NCBI GenBank assembly: GCA_012521405.1 | Contig: JAAYMK010000007.1 | Span: 1 to 35,556 of the forward strand | Length of the DNA: 35,556 bases | Direction of reading: 5' to 3' | From: Bacillota bacterium | GTDB taxonomy: Bacteria > Bacillota > Dethiobacteria > Dethiobacterales > Dethiobacteraceae | Made by a program: the position numbers and the translations under genes | In this document: piece after piece, positions 15,017 through 22,775 of the stretch | Layout of the letters: each line of letters begins with the position of its first letter | Position numbering within the stretch: the first letter of the stretch is position 1 | The notes under the pieces: model-generated | What the model saw: only the letters and a program-made list of their open reading frames with translations | The model's database searches: none | What the model was told of the DNA's origin: nothing

Positions 15017-15460
15017 ATGATCCACTGCATTATGGTGTGGCTCTATCAATGGTTAGAGGATGAGCCCCTTTATTTACTGTTAAAAAGAACCCCTGATTTG
15101 GGTGGTTACTGGCAGCCTGTCACAGGCTATATTGAGCCTCCGGAAACGAATCGCGCTGCCGCCTTACGTGAATTGGCGGAGGAAACAGGAATAGAAAAGT
15201 ATGAACAAGTATTTGATCCTCATCATTTTTACTTTTTTGATATGAACGGTAAAAAATGTGCCATGACTGTTTTGGCCGTGGAGGTAAAAAACCCCCCGCC
15301 CATCCGTTTATCAGAGGAGCATACAGCTTGTCAATGGCTTTCTTATGCGGAAGCACGCCGGAAACTATACTGGCCAAACAATAAAGAAGCTTTAGACATT
15401 TTACATGCAAAATTGCTTACCCAAGGCACCGCTAAAAATGTAGATCTTGACGGTAGCTAA
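15017..15460 (+). CDS. Nudix hydrolase
   Basis: A 147-residue cytosolic Nudix pyrophosphohydrolase. The Nudix box is perfect: G(x5)E(x7)RELxEExGI spans residues 37-59, with GYIEPPE, REL and EETGI. The overall form, with KRTPDLGGYWQPVTG before the box, resembles dNTP/dihydroneopterin-triphosphate types (NudB-like), but the substrate cannot be assigned. The frame opens earlier, but the ATG at 15017 follows GGGAGTGATACC and starts the domain directly. Its 3' end overlaps the 3' end of comM on the other strand by 29 bases; no terminator lies between the convergent genes. Confidence 0.9.
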   Translation: MIHCIMVWLYQWLEDEPLYLLLKRTPDLGGYWQPVTGYIEPPETNRAAALRELAEETGIEKYEQVFDPHHFYFFDMNGKKCAMTVLAVEVKNPPPIRLSEEHTACQWLSYAEARRKLYWPNNKEALDILHAKLLTQGTAKNVDLDGS

Positions 15461-16937
15461 TGGCTTCCGCCAGGTGGGAAGGTAAAATATGCTCTTCATC
15501 TTCTAAATCAGCAATTGTTCTTGCTACTTTCAAGATGCGATCATAAGCCCTTGCCGTAAGACGTAAACGCGTAAAGGCATTGCGCAGTAAATCACGACCG
15601 GCAGCATCCGGTTGACAGAATGTTTGGATCATTTCTGTTGTCATTTGCGCGTTGCAAGTAAGATTAAATTTGGCAAAACGCTTTAATTGCCGCTTGCGTG
15701 CCGCCGCCACCCGGGCGGCAATATCAGCGGAAGCTTCTCCATACCCCTTCCCTGCCACTTCATCATAGCGCAGACGGGCAACTTCCACAAAAATATCGAT
15801 CCGGTCTAACAAAGGACCGGAAATTTTATGCCGGTAATGATGGATTTGCCTCTGCGTGCAAACACATTCTACTTCCGGATCAAAGAGCATGCCGCAGGGA
15901 CATGGGTTCATGGAGGCCAGGAGCATAAAGCGTGAAGGATATGTATAACTTGCCTGCAGCCTGGTAACCGTCACCGAACCTTCCTCTAAAGGTTGGCGCA
16001 GCACTTCCAGTGTTTCCCGGCGAAATTCAGGCATTTCATCCAGAAATAAAACACCATTATGGGCCAAACTTACTTCACCGGGGCGGGGATTATGTCCACC
16101 GCCGCACAGGGCCGTGGGCGTCAGGGTATGATGGGGGCTGCGAAAGGGTCTTTTTGTAATTAAGCCGCTGTTTTCCGGCAAAAGACCGGCAGCACTATAA
16201 ATCTTTGTTGTTTCCAAACTTTCCTCTTCCGACATGGGTGGCAAGATGGAAGGGACACAACGGGCCAGCATAGTTTTTCCGGAACCGGGGGGTCCTGTCA
16301 TGAATACATTATGTCCCCCTGCTGCCGCCACTTCCAAAGCTCGTTTAGCATTTTCCTGTCCTTTAACCTGCTGAAAGTCGTCATAGATTATTTTTTCAGA
16401 TTGTTTGTAAGCAGGAATGGGAGGCGGCACTGCCCTGCCGGATAAAATTGCAGCAGCATGTTCCAGGGATTCGGCACCGACAATGCGTACACCCTTTACT
16501 AAAGCTGCCTCGGCCGCATTGGCCAGCGGCAGCAAGATATTCCGGCAGCCAGCTTCCCGGGCCGCCAAAACCATAGGCAGCACCCCGCGGACGGGGCGTA
16601 AAGTACCATCCAAGGCCAGCTCCCCCAAATAAGCCCAGGTGGTAGGCACCTCCACCTGTTTACTGGCAAGCAGAATACCCAGTGCCAAAGCTAAATCCAG
16701 TTGCGGTCCTTCTTTTTTTAAATGGGCCGGTGCCAAATTTACAATAATCCGTTGGGGAGGAAAGTGGAAAGAACTGTTTTTTACAGCCGCCCGCACACGG
16801 TCCCTGGCTTCGCGGACCGCCGTATCCGGCAAACCCACAATATCAAAATTAGGCAGTTGGGAAGAAAGATAAACTTCCACATCTACCATTTTGCCTTCAA
16901 TGCCAAAAATAGTGCAACCGCGTACTCTGGCAAACAT
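15432..16937 (-). CDS. comM: YifB/ComM family Mg-chelatase-like AAA+ ATPase
   Basis: ComM-type helicases form hexamers that promote branch migration during natural transformation in Proteobacteria; the role in Clostridia is not established. Seen: N-terminal domain with GIEGKMVDVEVYLSSQLP and VNLAPAHLKKEGPQLDLALALG, Walker A GPPGSGKTMLAR near residue 215, the segment FRSPHHTLTPTALCGGG, Walker B NGVLFLDEMPEF, and a Cys-rich stretch NPCPCGMLFDPEVECVC. 501 residues is the family length. I start at the ATG at 16937 behind GGGAGGAGTGTCC, not at an upstream in-frame ATG, because conserved sequence begins with MFARVRGCTIFGIEG. It has its own promoter. Confidence 0.94.
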   Translation of the reverse strand: MFARVRGCTIFGIEGKMVDVEVYLSSQLPNFDIVGLPDTAVREARDRVRAAVKNSSFHFPPQRIIVNLAPAHLKKEGPQLDLALALGILLASKQVEVPTTWAYLGELALDGTLRPVRGVLPMVLAAREAGCRNILLPLANAAEAALVKGVRIVGAESLEHAAAILSGRAVPPPIPAYKQSEKIIYDDFQQVKGQENAKRALEVAAAGGHNVFMTGPPGSGKTMLARCVPSILPPMSEEESLETTKIYSAAGLLPENSGLITKRPFRSPHHTLTPTALCGGGHNPRPGEVSLAHNGVLFLDEMPEFRRETLEVLRQPLEEGSVTVTRLQASYTYPSRFMLLASMNPCPCGMLFDPEVECVCTQRQIHHYRHKISGPLLDRIDIFVEVARLRYDEVAGKGYGEASADIAARVAAARKRQLKRFAKFNLTCNAQMTTEMIQTFCQPDAAGRDLLRNAFTRLRLTARAYDRILKVARTIADLEDEEHILPSHLAEAISYRQDLHF

Positions 16938-16951
16938 GGACACTCCTCCCG

Positions 16952-16968
16952 ATGGTATTTTATACCAT
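16952..16968. promoter_or_regulatory. Inverted repeat at the comM transcription start, candidate operator
   Basis: ATGGTAT and ATACCAT (three bases apart) form a perfect 7-base inverted repeat overlapping the -10 box and predicted transcription start of comM. A further TATACCA lies at 16971-16977, ten bases (one helix turn) from the copy at 16961-16967. This is an operator-like arrangement with no regulator identified. Confidence 0.5.
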
Positions 16969-16995
16969 TGTATACCAAACATATGTTCCGGTCAA
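16967..16995 (-). promoter_or_regulatory. Sigma-A promoter of comM
   Basis: TTGACC (16990-16995) and TACAAT (16967-16972) are 17 bases apart on the minus strand, about 30 bases before the comM start codon. Confidence 0.75.
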
Positions 16996-17143
16996 GACCA
17001 TGACAATTTTTTCTTGCAACCACTGCCGTCAAAAATAAATTTTTTCGGGTAAAATTACGATAGCAGTAATATTTTTCACTGTGGGCTTTTACTGCAGATT
17101 ACCGGGAATTGCCGTGAAACTTATGTAAAGCGAGGAGACAAAT

Positions 17144-19273
17144 TTGCGCAAAATTCTCATTTTGGTACTGCTGGTGATGCTTGGCGGTTTTGTGTTTTTT
17201 TATAGTGTTCAGCAAACAAAAAATACAATTGCAGAAACGGTAACACAATTTTTCACTGCCGCCATTAATGGCGATGAGGCTGTTTTTGCGGCTCTGGCTC
17301 CCCGCCTGCAAGGGTATAAGGAACTGGCGGCGGCTTTGCAAGCCCCCCGTTTGTGGCAGTTTGGTGAAATTAAACAAATACGGTTAACGTCACTACATCG
17401 AGCCACAGCAGAAATTGTCTTATTTTTAGTGCAAAAACCTGTTTCTCTGGAAGCAGTTCTTGTCCGCCACCAAGGAAATTGGCAGATTATTGCTTTGCCT
17501 CAATTGGTAGAAGTTCCCCTGGCTATAGTGACAGAAAGCGAAAACGAACAAGTAACCATCATGAAAGCAGACGGTGAAGAGGTAGAACTTTACACCAAAT
17601 TAAACTTGCAGCCTTTTACTGTCGGTTCCGGGATTGTGCTTGACGGAAATCTTGTGTATTTTGCCGCACACGAGCAACTTATGCTGGCAAAACTTCTTAG
17701 CCTTGCAGATAATATTTTGGAGAGTGAAAACTCTGGCCTGCATAAGCTGGCGGAAAAAACAATCTTTTTGCAGGAACAAGCAGGAAAAATAAAAATTGTC
17801 CCTGCAAACAATGCTTTTCCCGGCATGGAAAATTTAACTGCTTATGTCCGGGAGGGTGTCATTGAAGCGGTGTTGCTGCCTCAAGAATTTAAACCGCAAC
17901 AGCTTCGCGTTTTACTTAAAACCAACAATTTTGCTCATTTGCTTCACCAAGAAATTTACCTCACCGCCACAGCTGACTTTACACTGGAAGATAAAATTGC
18001 CCAGGAAAAATACCAATTCGCACCAGGACAAACTTTACATTTTCGTCCCTTGCAAGCTGCCGTTGCCGTAACTTTTCCCTCAGGGGAAAGCAAAACATTC
18101 TCTAACCGCCTGCATCTTTACACTTCCGGTAAGGGGCGCTTTAAAGTAGAAAATTTGCGCCGCGGTTCGCCTGCCTTTGTGCCGCAATACCGGGGCAAAT
18201 TTGAAATCAGCTTGTATAATCAGGGGCTGCTCCTGCTTAATGAGGTTCCGCTGGAAGCTTACCTGTATTCTGTTGTGCCCAGTGAAATGCCGCTTAATTT
18301 TGGTCTGGAAGCATTAAAGGTGCAAGCCATTGCGGCACGCACTTACGCCGTTGCTTCTGTTTTGCGCAACAGCTTGCAAAAATACGGAGCCCATGTGGAC
18401 GACAGTGTTGCTTTTCAAGTTTATAACAACGTGCCGGAAGATGCTTTAGGCATAGCGGCGGTGGAAGCCACCCGGGAATTAATCGTTAAATACGACGGCG
18501 CTCCTGCCGATACTCGCTTTTTTTCCACTTCAGCCGGTGTCACAGCGGCAGCAGAAGAAGTCTGGCATGATGACGAAACTGGAAATTTTCCCGGCAAGAC
18601 TGTCCCCTACCTTAGCGTCCGCTCGCAATTGCAGTCCGGTATGCTGCCGGATGTAGAGACAGAAAAAGGGGCACATGAATTTTTTACTTCAGCGGCTTGG
18701 CTCAGCTATGACAGCAGCTCTCCCTGGTTTCGCTGGCAGCTAACCATGAAACGGGCCGAATTGGAAGCCGTACTAACCCGTTCGCTGCCGGAGCGGTGGC
18801 AAGCTCAACCGCAATTTGTGCTCACCAAAGAAGAGGATAAATTTGTTTCCAAGGAAATACCTTCTGACCCGGTCGGCACACTGCTGGATTTAAATGTTGT
18901 CCGCCGCGGCCGTGGCGGTAATTTGCTGGAAATAGAAATTGTGGGTACAAAGGGCACTTATCGCGTCCGCAAAGAATACAATATTCGTTTTACTTTACGC
19001 CCACAAAGTCCTGACGGCAAATCCGCCATTCTCATCAAGCGCTCCGATGGCTCCATAGTAAGGAATTACTCCCTTCTTCCCAGTGCTTTTTGCGTCTTTG
19101 AAATTAAACGCGCTGACAGCGGACAAATTGAAGCAGTGCAAATTGCCGGCGGCGGCAACGGCCATGGCGTAGGGATGAGTCAATGGGGGGCACGTGGCTT
19201 GGCGGAAAAGGGAGCCACTTATAGGCAAATTCTAGAACATTATTACCCCAGGTGTACAGTAGAGCAATTCTAA
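17144..19273 (+). CDS. SpoIID/LytB-domain protein with N-terminal membrane anchor
   Basis: A 709-residue surface protein. Residues about 4-22 form a membrane anchor. Residues about 25-125 (FFTAAINGDEAVFAALAP and following) look like an NTF2-like or similar small domain, then a long middle region, then a SpoIID lytic-transglycosylase domain from about residue 340. The domain contains NEVPLEAYLYSVVPSEMP with the likely catalytic Glu381, EALKVQAIAARTYA, and the signature GGGNGHGVGMSQWGARGLA near residue 670. SpoIID cuts peptidoglycan glycan strands during spore engulfment. This protein is about twice as long as classical SpoIID, so it may be a vegetative or accessory LytB-type enzyme. The TTG start follows GAGGAG. 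Confidence 0.88.
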   Translation: MRKILILVLLVMLGGFVFFYSVQQTKNTIAETVTQFFTAAINGDEAVFAALAPRLQGYKELAAALQAPRLWQFGEIKQIRLTSLHRATAEIVLFLVQKPVSLEAVLVRHQGNWQIIALPQLVEVPLAIVTESENEQVTIMKADGEEVELYTKLNLQPFTVGSGIVLDGNLVYFAAHEQLMLAKLLSLADNILESENSGLHKLAEKTIFLQEQAGKIKIVPANNAFPGMENLTAYVREGVIEAVLLPQEFKPQQLRVLLKTNNFAHLLHQEIYLTATADFTLEDKIAQEKYQFAPGQTLHFRPLQAAVAVTFPSGESKTFSNRLHLYTSGKGRFKVENLRRGSPAFVPQYRGKFEISLYNQGLLLLNEVPLEAYLYSVVPSEMPLNFGLEALKVQAIAARTYAVASVLRNSLQKYGAHVDDSVAFQVYNNVPEDALGIAAVEATRELIVKYDGAPADTRFFSTSAGVTAAAEEVWHDDETGNFPGKTVPYLSVRSQLQSGMLPDVETEKGAHEFFTSAAWLSYDSSSPWFRWQLTMKRAELEAVLTRSLPERWQAQPQFVLTKEEDKFVSKEIPSDPVGTLLDLNVVRRGRGGNLLEIEIVGTKGTYRVRKEYNIRFTLRPQSPDGKSAILIKRSDGSIVRNYSLLPSAFCVFEIKRADSGQIEAVQIAGGGNGHGVGMSQWGARGLAEKGATYRQILEHYYPRCTVEQF

Positions 19274-19410
19274 CGGAAAGATGCTTTTTGGCGTTACAGT
19301 TTAATATTTTATTCAGACATTTTCACAAAATTTATTGTAAGCTGTAAGCGACAAGAATCTTTACTGCTTCCTTCAACACTTTTTTTACTCTCCTTCTTTC
19401 CCCGCTTTAA

Positions 19411-19439
19411 GGGCCGGCATGCTTTCCGGCCCTGGTTTT
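19411..19439 (+). terminator. Intrinsic terminator after the SpoIID-domain gene
   Basis: GGGCCGG and CCGGCCC pair across an eight-base loop, followed by TGGTTTTA. The tail runs into the yqeY promoter. Confidence 0.8.
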
Positions 19440-19441
19440 AT

Positions 19442-19470
19442 TTGCTTTTGCTCTTTAGACAAATTATAAT
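19442..19470 (+). promoter_or_regulatory. Sigma-A promoter of yqeY
   Basis: A -35-like TTGCTT (19442-19447) and a perfect -10 TATAAT (19465-19470) are 17 bases apart, about 35 bases before the yqeY start. Confidence 0.7.
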
Positions 19471-19505
19471 GATTAGAGAAAAAAGAGCATTTGGAGGCGT
19501 TATTT

Positions 19506-19952
19506 GTGCTTAAGCTGCTTCAGGATGAGATGAAAAAGGCGATGAAAGCCAAGGATAAAGTGAGGTTGTCAACTATTCGTCTTCTCATTTCCGCCGTTAA
19601 AAATGAAGCCATTGCTAAAAAACATGAACTTGGCGAGGAGGAAATTATTACCGTCATCCAAAGGGAGATCAAGCAAAGACGTAATGCCATGGAAGACTTT
19701 AAAAAGGGCGAACGTGCAGATTTAGTGCAGCAAGCAGAAGCAGAAATTGCCGTTTTAGAAGAGTTTCTGCCTAAACAATTAACAGATGCAGAAATTGAAA
19801 CTTTAGCCCGGCAAATTGCCGCCGAAGTGGGCGCTACCACTTTAAAAGATTTAGGCAAAGTTATGGGAAAATTGATGCCCCAAGTTAAAGGTAAGGCAGA
19901 CGGCAGCCGGGTACAAACCGTTGTGAAAAAAATTCTGGGAGAAAATGCATAA
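19506..19952 (+). CDS. yqeY: GatB/YqeY domain protein
   Basis: YqeY proteins share the C-terminal helical domain of the GatB amidotransferase subunit and are thought to act on or near tRNA, but have no proven function. Seen: an N-terminal helical segment LLQDEMKKAMKAKDKVRLST, then IRLLISAVKNEAIAKKHE, REIKQRRNAMEDFKKGER, LEEFLPKQLTDAEIE and DLGKVMGKLMPQVKGKADG. 148 residues is the family length. I start at the GTG at 19506, eight bases after TTGGAGG; the frame opens five codons earlier without a ribosome site. It is a single-gene unit between its own promoter and a bidirectional terminator, and it converges on the SleB-family gene. In many Firmicutes it follows rpsU, which is not the case here. 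Confidence 0.92.
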   Translation: MLKLLQDEMKKAMKAKDKVRLSTIRLLISAVKNEAIAKKHELGEEEIITVIQREIKQRRNAMEDFKKGERADLVQQAEAEIAVLEEFLPKQLTDAEIETLARQIAAEVGATTLKDLGKVMGKLMPQVKGKADGSRVQTVVKKILGENA

Positions 19953-19978
19953 GGGAGGCTATGCCTCCCTTATTTTAG
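19951..19978. terminator. Bidirectional terminator between yqeY and the SleB-family gene
   Basis: AAGGGAGGC and GCCTCCCTT pair perfectly around a three-base TAT loop, with ATTTTAG on the plus side. The hairpin overlaps the yqeY stop codon and lies just past the stop of the converging gene. Confidence 0.8.
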
Positions 19979-20565
19979 TATTGAAAGAATACATGTGAAC
20001 CAATGACAGTAGTTACAGGTTGACGTCTTACCCAAGCATTTCCGGTTTTGGCAGGGTTATAAAAACCGGTGGCTCCACCACTGGGATCTGCTCCTGCCAA
20101 TGCCTCTTTTACGGCTTTTTTGGCACTTTCCCCTGCTGGTAAGTTGATCCGACCGTCGAGGACAGGACTGTATTGATAGCGTCCGCTTTCCACTTGGTAG
20201 ATTACTCCACTTAACGTGTTGGGAAAACGTTTGCTGCGTAAACGATTTAGCACCGTGGCAGCCACTGCCACCTGCCCTTGGTAGGGTTCACCTGCCGCCT
20301 CGGCATGAACCAAACGGGCAAAAAGCTCCAGTTCTGCTGCTGTCAGCTGAAATTCACTCTCTTTTACTTTTCTCGCAGCACCAACGTCAGTATCCGCCAC
20401 CGCAAGTAATTGTCTTTCTTCTTGATCTTTATTTTTATCCTCCATTTTTGCCAAGAAAACTTCCGCTTCCATTGTTTGTTCCTCCGGCTGCAGGGTTTGT
20501 GCCATTACGGCGGTTACTAAAAAAACAGCAAAAAATATGATCAGACTAAAAGTCCTTTTCATCAT
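19975..20565 (-). CDS. SleB-family cell wall hydrolase
   Basis: An exported hydrolase of 196 residues. A signal peptide lies at residues about 1-22, ending near VMAQ. A charged spacer follows to about residue 70, then the Hydrolase_2/SleB catalytic domain: LFARLVHAEAAGEPYQGQVAVAATVLNRL with the likely catalytic Glu, SGVIYQ, YSPV, and the C-terminal TGFYNP and IGSHVFF. SleB-type enzymes cleave cortex or wall peptidoglycan (muramic-lactam-specific in germination); without the N-terminal peptidoglycan-binding domain of SleB it is more like CwlJ-sized wall hydrolases. I start at the first ATG of a pair, six bases after GGAGG. It has its own promoter. Confidence 0.9.
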   Translation of the reverse strand: MMKRTFSLIIFFAVFLVTAVMAQTLQPEEQTMEAEVFLAKMEDKNKDQEERQLLAVADTDVGAARKVKESEFQLTAAELELFARLVHAEAAGEPYQGQVAVAATVLNRLRSKRFPNTLSGVIYQVESGRYQYSPVLDGRINLPAGESAKKAVKEALAGADPSGGATGFYNPAKTGNAWVRRQPVTTVIGSHVFFQY

Positions 20566-20617
20566 TTTTATCCTCCTTTGCAAATTGCCTTAGAGTGAAT
20601 TTGCATAATTACCGCCT

Positions 20618-20646
20618 ATAGTAACACATTATGTAAACCAACTCAA
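20618..20646 (-). promoter_or_regulatory. Promoter of the SleB-family gene
   Basis: TTGAGT (20641-20646) and TACTAT (20618-20623) are 17 bases apart on the minus strand, about 50 bases before the start codon. The sigma-A form suggests vegetative expression. Confidence 0.6.
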
Positions 20647-20740
20647 ACAAGGAGAATATAGTTGAGCAAGGAGCAAAAGAGCATAAGCAGTTAAGCTGCC
20701 GGTGACTGGCCTGAGACGGAAAAATTCACCCATAAACGGC

Positions 20741-20765
20741 AAAATGCAAGGGAATGGCATTTTTT
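20741..20765 (+). terminator. Plus-strand terminator-like hairpin with no gene before it
   Basis: AAAATGC pairs with GCATTTT around a nine-base loop and ends in T residues on the plus strand. No plus-strand gene lies in the 20647-20740 stretch before it, so it may end a small RNA or be incidental. Confidence 0.4.
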
Positions 20766-20770
20766 AAAAA

Positions 20771-20793
20771 TAAAAAGACACACTTAAGTGTCT
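20771..20793 (-). terminator. Intrinsic terminator at the end of the yraN operon
   Basis: On the minus strand AGACAC and GTGTCT pair around a TTAAGT loop and are followed by TTTTTATTTTT, directly after the yraN stop. Confidence 0.88.
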
Positions 20794-20795
20794 CT

Positions 20796-21134
20796 TTAAA
20801 AAGCATTTTTAATTAATGTAACAGTCCCGGTTTTACCGTCCACGGCAGCCACATCGAAACGGTAGGCAAAAGCCGTAATTTTCTTTTCATACAGGTAGTG
20901 ACGGGCCACCAAACGCAGTTTTTGCTGTTTTCTGTCATGAACGGCCTCAGTGGGCGTGCCGAAACGGTTTGAACGTCTTGTTTTTACTTCAACAAAAACT
21001 AAAACATCACCGTCTTTGGCAATAATATCAATTTCCCCGTATGCACAGCGCCAGTTGCGTTCCAAAAGCACAAAGCCCAATTTTTGCAAATAACGCGCTG
21101 CCAGTTCCTCGCCGTGAGTTCCTAAATTATTCAT
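20796..21134 (-). CDS. yraN: YraN/UPF0102 nuclease-fold protein
   Basis: A 112-residue restriction-endonuclease-fold protein of the YraN (UPF0102) family, of unknown function. Seen: GEELAARYLQKLGF, then the nuclease-type core YGEIDIIAKDGDVLVFVEVKTRR, with Glu, Asp and the ExK pair in catalytic order, and KLRLVARHYL. The frame is open further upstream into rnhB, but conserved sequence begins at MNNLGTHGEELA, so I start at the ATG at 21134, with AGAGGGATAAA upstream. It lies one base after the rnhB stop. Pairing with rnhB is widespread in Firmicutes. Confidence 0.93.
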   Translation of the reverse strand: MNNLGTHGEELAARYLQKLGFVLLERNWRCAYGEIDIIAKDGDVLVFVEVKTRRSNRFGTPTEAVHDRKQQKLRLVARHYLYEKKITAFAYRFDVAAVDGKTGTVTLIKNAF

Positions 21135-21135
21135 T

Positions 21136-21915
21136 TTATCCCTCTTTTTCCGGTAACAATAAAAAGGACTGCCGGTGTAGCGGGCAAGCTCCCAAGCGGG
21201 CAATGGCGTCACGATGCCGCGGTGTTGGATAGCCTTTATGCTTGGCAAAGCCGTATCCGGGAAACAATTGATCAATTTTTTGCATAAGACGGTCGCGCGT
21301 TACCTTGGCAAGTACCGAGGCGGCAGCAATGGATGCACAAAGACTATCTCCACCTTTAATACTTTCCTGGGGACAAGGTAGACTATCCAGCTTAACAGCA
21401 TCAATCAGTACAAAATCAGGCCTGAGGGCAAGGCCGGCCAGGGCCCTTTGCATAGCCAGTTTTGTCGCCGCCAAAATGTTATATGTATCAATTTCAAAAA
21501 CTTCGGCAGCCCCTATGGACCAGGCAACTGCCGTCTCCGTAATGGCAGCGTAAAGCTTTTCCCGCTTTGCCGGGGACAACTTTTTGGAATCGTTTAAACC
21601 AGGCAGGTTAAACTTTTCCGGTAAAATCACGGCAGCGGCAATGACTGGACCGGCCAATGGCCCTCTTCCGGCCTCATCAACTCCGGCAATGAGGGAAAAA
21701 CCGGCCTGGCGGAGTTTACGTTCATATTGTTGTAATTGTTGCAGGCGTTTGCCCTCCTGCAAAGCAGCTTCTTTTTTGGCCAAGTATTTCTGCAATAAAT
21801 TCCGCACACCTCTACGTTGATCCCGCTTTAATTCTTTTATCGCTGCCTCATCAAGTTCTGCTTCCTGCAGGTAAAGGCCAAGCTGCTCAAGAGACATTTT
21901 GCTAAAATTACACAT
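21136..21915 (-). CDS. rnhB: Ribonuclease HII
   Basis: RNase HII cuts the RNA part of RNA-DNA hybrids and removes single ribonucleotides from DNA. The 259 residues include an N-terminal helical extension (about 70 residues, common in Bacillus-type RnhB, likely substrate-binding) and the catalytic domain with GVDEAGRGPLAGPV (Asp, Glu), LNDSKKLS, VLIDAVKL (Asp) and GDSLCASIAAASVLAKVTRD (Asp). The C-terminal HKGYPTPRHRDAIARLG is conserved. The ATG overlaps the rbgA end by eight bases. Confidence 0.96.
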   Translation of the reverse strand: MCNFSKMSLEQLGLYLQEAELDEAAIKELKRDQRRGVRNLLQKYLAKKEAALQEGKRLQQLQQYERKLRQAGFSLIAGVDEAGRGPLAGPVIAAAVILPEKFNLPGLNDSKKLSPAKREKLYAAITETAVAWSIGAAEVFEIDTYNILAATKLAMQRALAGLALRPDFVLIDAVKLDSLPCPQESIKGGDSLCASIAAASVLAKVTRDRLMQKIDQLFPGYGFAKHKGYPTPRHRDAIARLGACPLHRQSFLLLPEKEG

Positions 21916-22750
21916 CTTCCTCTTCCTGTTCCCAAGGGTTCTCCAAAGTCAAGCGGCCTAAACGCGCCTCCCGAAAATCTTTCAGCAAAAGACGTGCCGC
22001 TGCTTCTAAATCAACTTCCCCGCCTTTTAATAAACAACCTCTTTTTCTCCCAATTTCCCGCAGTACTTCTTGAGGATTTAAATTCTGCGGCAACTTGTAG
22101 CGGCCGTAAAGCAATCCCGGCTCCTTTTCCAGGAGAAACGATACCAGTTTATGGCCTAGCTCAACCAGGTCGATAATTTCATCTTTAATGGTTCCCACTG
22201 CGGCAAGATAAAAAGCTTGCTGCTTGTTTTCTATTTTCGGCCACAGTAACCCCGGTGTGTCTAAAAGCTCCAAATTACCCGGAAGCCTGACCCATTGTTT
22301 ACCTTTGGTGATCCCCGGTCTATCACCAGTCTGAGCGGCACTACGACCGGTTAGCCTGTTGATTAATGAAGATTTTCCCACATTAGGTATCCCTACAACC
22401 ATCAGGCGCAAAGGTCGTGGACCGAATTTTTTTTTGCGCGGAATTGTTTTTAGGTACCCCAACAGCCTTTTGATTCCCCGCCCCCTTTGGGCATCCACGG
22501 CAGTGGCGGCAAAATACTTTTTTTGCAAGGCCGTAATCCAGGCAGCGGTAAGCTTTGGTTCAGCCAAATCGGAGCGGGTTAAAACGGCTACTACAGGCCT
22601 TTGCCTGAGAAGCTGGCGTATATCAGGATTGCGGCTAGAAGCAGGTATGCGTGCATCAAGTACTTCGATGACCGCATCAACAAGTTTTAAATTCTCCTGC
22701 AAAAGACGCTTTGCTTTAGCCATTTGCCCGGGATACCATTGTATTTCCAT
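21908..22750 (-). CDS. rbgA: Ribosome biogenesis GTPase RbgA (YlqF)
   Basis: RbgA is a circularly permuted GTPase needed for late assembly of the 50S subunit. The order of motifs shows the permutation: G4-like LTRSDLAEP comes first, then G1 GIPNVGKSSLINRLTG near residue 120, then G2 and G3 RPGITKGKQW and LLDTPGLLWPK, followed by a helical C-terminal RNA-binding domain. 280 residues is typical. The frame opens 24 codons earlier, but conserved sequence starts at MEIQWYPGQMAKAKR, so I use the ATG at 22750, with GAGGG upstream. It lies 25 bases after lepB. Confidence 0.95.
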   Translation of the reverse strand: MEIQWYPGQMAKAKRLLQENLKLVDAVIEVLDARIPASSRNPDIRQLLRQRPVVAVLTRSDLAEPKLTAAWITALQKKYFAATAVDAQRGRGIKRLLGYLKTIPRKKKFGPRPLRLMVVGIPNVGKSSLINRLTGRSAAQTGDRPGITKGKQWVRLPGNLELLDTPGLLWPKIENKQQAFYLAAVGTIKDEIIDLVELGHKLVSFLLEKEPGLLYGRYKLPQNLNPQEVLREIGRKRGCLLKGGEVDLEAAARLLLKDFREARLGRLTLENPWEQEEEDV

Positions 22751-22775
22751 AAAAACACATCCCTCAGCAATAATT

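Noticed and set aside
20647-20765. Known riboswitch (c-di-AMP or c-di-GMP) for the SleB-family gene
   Set aside because: No consensus core of either class could be matched, and the stretch lies upstream of the likely promoter of that gene.
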